The notes beneath the pieces were generated by a model. It had not been told where the DNA came from and did no database searches. It saw nothing but the letters and a program-made list of their open reading frames with translations. From the NCBI GenBank assembly GCA_004552615.1, contig SFNZ01000067.1, forward strand, positions 1-18,892: a DNA stretch of 18,892 nt, in the 5' to 3' direction. Positions within the stretch are counted from its first letter, which is position 1. Each line of letters begins with the position of its first letter. The position numbers and the translations under genes are program-made. Shown here piece by piece: positions 14,182 to 18,892 of the stretch. Source of the DNA: Bacteroidales bacterium (GTDB lineage Bacteria; Bacteroidota; Bacteroidia; Bacteroidales; UBA932).

Positions 14182-17100
14182 TTATTTGGAATCCCCTTCG
14201 CCGCGGCTGATCATCATATAGACCACAGGGATTATGAATCCGTTGAGCAATGTGGATGTAAGCAGTCCGCCGAGCAGGACCTTGGCCATAGGGCTCTGGA
14301 TTTCATTGCCCGGGAGTTCGCCTCCGAGAGCAAGCGGGATGAGGGCCAGGGCTGAGGTCAGGGCGGTCATGAGAATCGGATTCAACCTGTCCACGGATCC
14401 TCCCAGCACAGCATCATATAGTCCGGCTCCGCGATTCCTGAGCTCATTGTATCTCTCTATCAGGAGCATGCCGTTTCTCGTGGCAATACCGAACAGGGAT
14501 ATGAAACCGATGATTGCCGGAATGCTTATCACCTTGTCTGTAAAGAAGATGGCAAATACGCCTCCAATCAGTGCAAGCGGCAGGTTCAGGAGCACTGCCG
14601 AAGCCTGGCGCATATTGCGGAACTGTCCGTAGAGCAGGAGGAATATCACCATGATTGCCATCATGGACAGCAGGGCCAATGTCCTCGACGCCCTCCTGGC
14701 ACTCTCAAACTGGCCGCCGAACTCAACATGATATCCTTCAGGCATTGGGACACGCTCCCTGATGACCTTCTCCATCTCGTTCACGGCACCCTGCAGGTCA
14801 CCGCCTTCCACATTGGCCGAAATCACTATCTTTCTCGAGACGTTCTCGCGGTTTATTGTATTCGGTCCCGAAGCGGAACGTATCTCCGCAATTTCGCTGA
14901 ACGGCACCTTGGTCCCGGCAGCGTCCACCATGATGTCTCCTATGGATTCGATGGTGCCCCGGTTCATGTCCCCGGCCTTCACCACGAGATCGAACACCCT
15001 GTTGCCTTCATAAACCTGGGAGACTGCCACGCCTCCGAGATAGACATCCACCATTTCCGAGAACCCGGCAGGGGTTATCCCGTATTTCGCCAGCATTCCG
15101 CGCTTCGGCAATATCTGCAGCTGCGGTCGCTCTACCTGCTGTTCCAGGTTGAGGTCCACTACTCCGGGGATTGTTGCTATCTCGTTCTTGATCTGATTGC
15201 CAAGCGAATACATCTTGTTAAGGTCAGTACCGAAGAGCTTGACGGCAATGCTGGCCCTGGTTCCGGAAAGCATAGCGTCTATCCTGTGGGATATCGGCTG
15301 GCCTATCTCGACATTGACTCCCGGTATCTCCGAAAGTTTCTTCCTGATTTCCGCCAGAACCTCTTTCTTGGAGCGGCGGTCCAGTTCGAACGGGGCCTCT
15401 ATTTCAGACACATTGACACCGAGAGCATGCTCGTCCAGTTCGGCTCGTCCGGTCTTCCGGGCGACGGTCTTGATTTCCGGCACGGTCAGGAGGATGTTCT
15501 CAGCCATGCGTCCCACATTGTCCGACTCCTCAAGGGAGACTCCCGGAAGGGTGCTGACATTGATGGTGAACGAGCCTTCGTTGAATGCCGGAAGGAAACT
15601 GCTGCCGAGGGTGCAGAACGCAGCAATGGCGAGCACAAGCAGGACTCCGACGCCTCCGAGGACTGATTTCCTGTGGGACAGGGCCCATTTCAGGGCAATC
15701 TCGTACTTGGACCTCAACCATCTGACCATCAGCGGATCCTTGCCGTTCCTGTCACCTGCACCACTTCCAAGAAGCAGGCTGCAGAGGACCGGGGTCAATG
15801 TCAGGGCCACGAACGTGGAGGCGAACAGGGCCGTGATGAACGCTATTCCGAGAGGCCTGAGCATCCTGCCCTCCATTCCGGAAAGGAAGAACAGCGGGAT
15901 GAAGCTGACCACTATAATGAACGTGGAATTCAATATCGGGAGACGGACTTCACGGGAAGCTTCGAATACCACATCGAGCACTCCTTTCCTCCGGTCCGCA
16001 GGCAGGAGACGGTTTGCCCTGAGATGCCTGAAGACATTCTCCACATCCACTATCGCATCATCCACGAGAGAGCCTATGGCAATAGCCATTCCTCCGATAC
16101 TCATCGTATTGATGGTCAGCCCCATGAATTTCAATGTCAAAACGGATACCAACAAAGACAGAGGTATGGTGACAAGGGATATGAGAGTCGTCCTGACATT
16201 CATCAGGAAAAGGAAGAGGATGATGACCACGAACAGTCCGCCCTCGAAGAGGGACTTCCTGATATTGTCAATGGAGCTGTCAATGAACCTCTGCTGCCGG
16301 AATATGTCCGTGGCTACCTGGACGTCGGACGGAAGCTGGGAACGGAGTTCCTCCATGGCGGCATCAAGCTTGGCAGTAAGTTCGATGGTGCTCGCATCGG
16401 GCTGCTTCGTCACAGTCATCAGGACTGCAGGCTTGCCCCTGTGGGAGGCCGTACCGAGTTTCGGGGACTTGGAACCAGTCCTTATTTCAGCCACGTCGGC
16501 AAGTGTCACCGGAGCATCTCCGTCAAGTCTCACTACAGCCTGCCCTATGGCGTCCACGTCCGAGGTGGAAAGCACTCCCCTGACTATATATTCATTGCCG
16601 TATTCATAGAGGACCCCTCCGCTGGTATTGCGGTTGCAATCCCCTGCCGCATCGAGGACTTCCTTCAGGGTCACGCCGTAATGACGCATTTTCTCAGGTG
16701 ACACAAGTATCTGGTACTCTTTGATATCCCCTCCGAGCACCGTCACCTGGGCAACTCCGCCGAGAGACAGGAGGCGAGGCCTTATGGTCCAGTCCGCGGC
16801 AGTCCTGAGGTCCTGCATGGAAGTCTTTTCCGAAGTGAGGCCGATAATCATCATCTCCCCGAGGATGGAGGACTGCGGTCCGAGGGTCGGTTTTCCGCAT
16901 CCCGGAGGAAGACTTCCCGTCACTTCGGCAAGTTTCTCCGAAACAATCTGCCTGTCCCTGTAAATATCAGTCCCCCAGTCGAACTCCACCCATACCACTG
17001 AAAAACCGGTCGTGGAAGAAGAACGCACACGCCTCACGTCGGTGGCTCCGTTCAGGGAGGTCTCCACAGGGAACGTCACGAGCCTCTCAACCTCTTCCGG

Positions 17101-17271
17101 AGCCATGCCCGTTGCCTCTGTCATCACTACGACAGTAGGCGCATTGAGGTCAGGGAAAACGTCCACATCTATGTTGAGCGTGGTATAAATACCGCCTATC
17201 AGAAGAAGAATTGCACCGGCAATGATGAGCGGGCGGTTCTGCAATGAAAAACGTATAATCCTGTCCAGCAT
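14182..17271 (-). CDS. Heavy-metal efflux RND transporter (CusA/CzcA family)
   Basis: The proton-driven inner-membrane pump of the tripartite system, exporting metal ions from periplasm or cytoplasm through the channel. The 1029-aa protein has the expected 12 membrane helices and two large periplasmic loops: first helix at about 14-34, then RRVRSSSTTGFSVVWVEFDW (80-99), typical of the heavy-metal RND subfamily. Helix 4 holds the proton-relay segment GGMAIAIGSLVDDAIVDVEN (393-412) with Asp404 and Asp405. In the second loop ISHRIDAMLSGTRASIAVKL has a Met near the position of a copper-binding Met of CusA, but I cannot align the other two members of the Met triad, so Cu/Ag versus Zn/Co/Ni is unresolved. 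It is 12 nt downstream of the adaptor gene in one operon. Confidence 0.95.
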   Translation of the reverse strand: MLDRIIRFSLQNRPLIIAGAILLLIGGIYTTLNIDVDVFPDLNAPTVVVMTEATGMAPEEVERLVTFPVETSLNGATDVRRVRSSSTTGFSVVWVEFDWGTDIYRDRQIVSEKLAEVTGSLPPGCGKPTLGPQSSILGEMMIIGLTSEKTSMQDLRTAADWTIRPRLLSLGGVAQVTVLGGDIKEYQILVSPEKMRHYGVTLKEVLDAAGDCNRNTSGGVLYEYGNEYIVRGVLSTSDVDAIGQAVVRLDGDAPVTLADVAEIRTGSKSPKLGTASHRGKPAVLMTVTKQPDASTIELTAKLDAAMEELRSQLPSDVQVATDIFRQQRFIDSSIDNIRKSLFEGGLFVVIILFLFLMNVRTTLISLVTIPLSLLVSVLTLKFMGLTINTMSIGGMAIAIGSLVDDAIVDVENVFRHLRANRLLPADRRKGVLDVVFEASREVRLPILNSTFIIVVSFIPLFFLSGMEGRMLRPLGIAFITALFASTFVALTLTPVLCSLLLGSGAGDRNGKDPLMVRWLRSKYEIALKWALSHRKSVLGGVGVLLVLAIAAFCTLGSSFLPAFNEGSFTINVSTLPGVSLEESDNVGRMAENILLTVPEIKTVARKTGRAELDEHALGVNVSEIEAPFELDRRSKKEVLAEIRKKLSEIPGVNVEIGQPISHRIDAMLSGTRASIAVKLFGTDLNKMYSLGNQIKNEIATIPGVVDLNLEQQVERPQLQILPKRGMLAKYGITPAGFSEMVDVYLGGVAVSQVYEGNRVFDLVVKAGDMNRGTIESIGDIMVDAAGTKVPFSEIAEIRSASGPNTINRENVSRKIVISANVEGGDLQGAVNEMEKVIRERVPMPEGYHVEFGGQFESARRASRTLALLSMMAIMVIFLLLYGQFRNMRQASAVLLNLPLALIGGVFAIFFTDKVISIPAIIGFISLFGIATRNGMLLIERYNELRNRGAGLYDAVLGGSVDRLNPILMTALTSALALIPLALGGELPGNEIQSPMAKVLLGGLLTSTLLNGFIIPVVYMMISRGEGDSK

Positions 17272-17283
17272 ATAGTTCCGGTA

Positions 17284-18564
17284 TTAATGATTGTGGGAAT
17301 GACCTTCCGGAACCACTCCGGATACGGAAGCGAGCCTGACCTGGAACACGCCTTCGGTCACCACCTCATCCCCTGCGTTGAGACCGGATATGATTTCCCT
17401 GCGGATACCGTCAGTACGCCCTGTCCTGACTTCCTGCTTGCGGTATTCTTCCTCGCATAGTCTTATATATACGAAATGTACACCCTGTTCTTCGGTCAGG
17501 GCCGTCTCCGGGACTGAGATGACATTGTCCTCACGCGAATCCACGAGCCAGATGTCGGCATAGGATCCCGGAACAATGTTCCCGGCATTGCGGAACTCGA
17601 AAGTCACCGGAATGAAGAATGAACCCTGTGCTGCCGCCCTTCCGGAAGAGAGTTTGCGTCCTCCGAGAGCTTCCACACTGTAGGTTTCGGAAGAATAAGA
17701 GGGGCGGAAGTTCGCCCCGGACACGGATGCTATCCTGCTGTAATACCTTTCCGGAACATCGGCCCTGAGCTGGAGGAAACGGTTCTGTGTAATGACCGCA
17801 AGCGCCTGTCCTGCAGAGACATAATCCCCTTCGGACACGAAGCATTGCTTCACATGTCCGGAAATGCGGGACTTGACGGCGACACCGTTCTCGCTGTACT
17901 TTCCTTTGTATGCCTCATATTCGGTCCTGGCATTCGTGTATGCGAGTTCTGCCTGCTCGAACGCTTTTCTCGATATCGCTCCGGACTCCACAAGAGATGA
18001 AGCCCTTTCATATTCTTTCGCAGCAGCCTCGTAGGCTGCCTGGGCCTTCATTGCCTGCTCGCCCTCCGGCATTTCCCTGGAAGAAATCCACATCAGGGTG
18101 CTGCCTTCACGTACATTGACACCCGGCACAATCCGCTGCGATGCGCCTTTGGAAGAGGTCCCGCCGAAAGAGACGATGCCGGAAGCCGTGGCGGAAAGCG
18201 TCACCTCGTCACCCTGGGCAGGCAGAATCTCCCCGCTGACCCTTATCACTCCGCTGAAAGGACCAGGAGTGACGGTCTCGGTACGCAGTCCTGCCGCCTC
18301 GGCCTTTTCATGGGAGAATTCTATTATATCCTTATGGTTCTCCCCTTCATGTGAATGCTGTCCTTCATGGTCATGAGCGTCGTGCACGGACTCGTGGTCA
18401 TGCATATCGTGGTCATGCCCCTCATGGTCATGCTCTTCGTGGTGCATTTCATGTTCATGGACTTCTTCGTGCTCATGGGAAGCACTCTCTCCGTGCCCGT
18501 TGCCGCAGGACGGCATGAAAAGCACGATGGCGAGAGAAACGGCGATATTGGAAAATCTGTTCAT
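17284..18564 (-). CDS. Histidine-rich RND efflux adaptor (membrane fusion lipoprotein)
   Basis: The periplasmic adaptor linking pump and channel, 426 aa. The N-terminus MNRFSNIAVSLAIVLFMPSC gives a lipoprotein-like signal with Cys20. Residues about 24-78 are a low-complexity tail of His, Glu and Asp with 19 histidines in repeated HDHE/HEHE units, and the last residues are GHSHNH. The body has the standard adaptor order: first half of the lipoyl-like domain (EVTLSATASGIVSFG), a helical hairpin (about 165-220, AQAAYEAAAKEYERASSLVE and AFEQAELAYTNARTEYEAYK), second lipoyl half (KSRISGHVKQCFVSEGDYV), beta-barrel (LQLRADVPERYYSRI) and membrane-proximal domain (IISGLNAGDEVVTEG). The tail suggests Zn(II), Cu or Ni(II) binding before delivery to the pump. 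It is the first gene of the operon. Confidence 0.94.
   Translation of the reverse strand: MNRFSNIAVSLAIVLFMPSCGNGHGESASHEHEEVHEHEMHHEEHDHEGHDHDMHDHESVHDAHDHEGQHSHEGENHKDIIEFSHEKAEAAGLRTETVTPGPFSGVIRVSGEILPAQGDEVTLSATASGIVSFGGTSSKGASQRIVPGVNVREGSTLMWISSREMPEGEQAMKAQAAYEAAAKEYERASSLVESGAISRKAFEQAELAYTNARTEYEAYKGKYSENGVAVKSRISGHVKQCFVSEGDYVSAGQALAVITQNRFLQLRADVPERYYSRIASVSGANFRPSYSSETYSVEALGGRKLSSGRAAAQGSFFIPVTFEFRNAGNIVPGSYADIWLVDSREDNVISVPETALTEEQGVHFVYIRLCEEEYRKQEVRTGRTDGIRREIISGLNAGDEVVTEGVFQVRLASVSGVVPEGHSHNH
18340..18492 (-). repeat. Imperfect short repeats encoding the His/Asp/Glu-rich tail of the adaptor
   Basis: The plus strand carries several copies of TGGTCATG and close variants (for example 18368-18375, 18395-18402, 18410-18417, 18425-18432), encoding HDHE- and HEHE-like units. 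Such repeats can change in copy number by slippage, so the length of the tail may differ between strains. Confidence 0.7.
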
Positions 18565-18596
18565 AGTGTATTACCGGTTTCAGTTTTCATAGACTG

Positions 18597-18604
18597 CAAA
18601 AGTA
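18597..18604 (-). promoter_or_regulatory. -7 box of the metal efflux operon
   Basis: Plus-strand CAAAAGTA is TACTTTTG on the minus strand (TAnnTTTG), about 33 nt before ATG 18564. No TTG lies at the normal -33 spacing; that position is occupied by the palindrome at 18618-18630, which suggests regulated expression. Confidence 0.6.
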
Positions 18605-18617
18605 AGAATTGATTTGC

Positions 18618-18630
18618 GCAACCGGGTTGC
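18618..18630. promoter_or_regulatory. Perfect 13-bp palindrome, candidate operator of the efflux operon
   Basis: GCAACC-G-GGTTGC has perfect 6-bp arms around one central base and is centred about 20 bp upstream of the -7 box, where RNA polymerase would contact -33. This is the right place for a metal-responsive repressor or activator. I cannot name the regulator; a Fur/Zur-type or other dimeric regulator is possible, and no regulator gene is in the window. Confidence 0.5.
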
Positions 18631-18663
18631 AAAAACTTTTTTGAAAAATTTTTTGAGAAATGC

Positions 18664-18693
18664 TTGCATATTGAAAAAATCTTCATACCTTTG
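18664..18693 (+). promoter_or_regulatory. Near-consensus rightward Bacteroidota promoter
   Basis: TTG (18664-18666), a 19-nt spacer and TACCTTTG (18686-18693) fit both elements of the TTTG-N19-TAnnTTTG type promoter. It lies downstream of an A/T-rich tract that could act as an upstream element. It directs transcription off the right edge, starting near 18700, with a leader of at least 190 nt that contains no start-codon-led gene. Confidence 0.75.
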
Positions 18694-18695
18694 CA

Positions 18696-18717
18696 GTGTA
18701 CTAATGAACTAATACAC
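18696..18717 (+). promoter_or_regulatory. Repeat at the rightward transcription start, candidate operator
   Basis: Two direct copies of ACTAAT (18700-18705 and 18708-18713), 8 bp apart, are framed by GTGTA and ATACAC as an imperfect inverted repeat. It covers the expected start site, a typical place for a repressor. Sites of this look are known to me from promoters of GntR (YtrA-like) regulators in this phylum, so an autoregulated regulator gene may follow; this is inference. Confidence 0.4.
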
Positions 18718-18796
18718 ATAAACGGATGTAAAAACAGTTCACCGGCACATAACAATTTGAACGGAAATACGACAATACTGTATAACAAATAAATAA

Positions 18797-18892
18797 GTTT
18801 CGCAGAGCGAAACAACTGCTTTTGAGGCCTTCAGGCCGAGGGTAGGTCGGGAGCGTTCAGCAAAAGCCCAGTGGTCTTTTGCAGCGAGCAGG
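18797..18892 (+). repeat. Hairpin-rich sequence at the right edge, probable dispersed intergenic repeat or structured leader
   Basis: Three hairpins follow each other: GTTTCGC-AGA-GCGAAAC (18797-18813), GGCC-TTCA-GGCC (18826-18837) and GCAAAAG-N9-CTTTTGC (18860-18882). The sequence resembles intergenic elements that occur many times in Bacteroidales genomes, but this is from memory and no second copy is in the window. It may instead be a folded 5' leader of the next gene. Confidence 0.4.

Larger units (their letters stand above)
18565..18892. other. Regulatory region without a recognisable gene, to the right edge
   Basis: It holds the leftward promoter of the efflux operon and its palindrome, an A/T-rich stretch (18631-18680), a strong rightward promoter, and a leader with hairpins. 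One reading frame is open from 18794 to the edge without a start codon and looks like translated repeat rather than a protein. The gene served by the rightward promoter lies beyond the edge. Confidence 0.7.

Noticed and set aside
14728..15666. 312-codon open frame opposite the RND pump gene
   Set aside because: A shadow of the pump gene with low-complexity His/Arg-rich translation and no promoter.
15197..16609. 470-codon open frame on the plus strand opposite the RND pump gene
   Set aside because: It is antisense to a well-supported pump gene, is rich in Ser and Arg, shows no domain pattern, and is expected from the codon bias of the real gene.
18355..18480. Evenly spaced short repeats that could look like a CRISPR-like or tandem array
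   Set aside because: Units are too short and imperfect, there are no spacers, and they stay in frame as His/Asp/Glu codons of the adaptor.

Overview
The window comes from a member of the Bacteroidota, most likely the order Bacteroidales, with a fairly GC-rich genome. The evidence is the -7 box TAnnTTTG, used by the Bacteroidota primary sigma factor, upstream of most transcription units, together with gene families typical of the group: Bacteroidetes-type ECF sigma factors, TonB-dependent receptors with a CarboxypepD_reg-like domain, GH78 rhamnosidase, DUF4252 proteins, and RsmA and AspRS of Bacteroidales type. No rRNA, tRNA, CRISPR array or intact mobile element was found.

Layout. (1) 1-233: the 5' end of an ECF sigma factor gene running off the left edge. 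(2) 245-1850: a decayed stretch. It holds a TonB-dependent receptor that has lost its middle (285-1509, minus), an antisense relic of a RecG-like/AlbA_2-type ATP-binding regulator (about 1474-1710, plus), a 34-codon one-helix membrane protein (1676-1780, minus) and a long hairpin (1800-1845). (3) 1853-4677: housekeeping pair aspS (minus) and rsmA (plus), divergent from facing promoters. (4) 4698-9979: a minus-strand unit of TonB-dependent receptor, periplasmic heavy-metal-associated (HMA) protein and alpha-L-rhamnosidase; the last two overlap by ATGA. (5) 10085-10951: a secreted CPPED1-like metallophosphoesterase, divergent from unit 4. (6) 11035-12991: a plus-strand operon of DUF4252 lipoprotein, ECF sigma factor, single-pass membrane protein (candidate anti-sigma factor) and secreted DUF4252 protein, preceded by an ECF-like promoter motif. 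(7) 12986-18564: a minus-strand tripartite heavy-metal efflux operon in the order adaptor, RND pump, TolC-type channel. Its last gene shares a CTATAG with the end of unit 6. (8) 18565-18892: a regulatory region with the efflux promoter and a 13-bp palindrome, a near-consensus rightward promoter, and a hairpin-rich stretch at the edge.

How the genes work together. Units 4 and 7 both suggest handling of metal ions, probably copper or another soft or transition metal: a receptor with a Cys-Cys plug paired with a CxxC metal-binding protein, and an efflux system whose adaptor begins with a histidine-rich tail. Unit 6 looks like a self-contained envelope signalling module: sigma factor, membrane partner and two exported DUF4252 proteins. 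No experimental function can be read from the sequence. The least explained items are the DUF4252/sigma module, the coupling of a rhamnosidase to a metal-binding protein, and the structured leader or repeat at the right edge.
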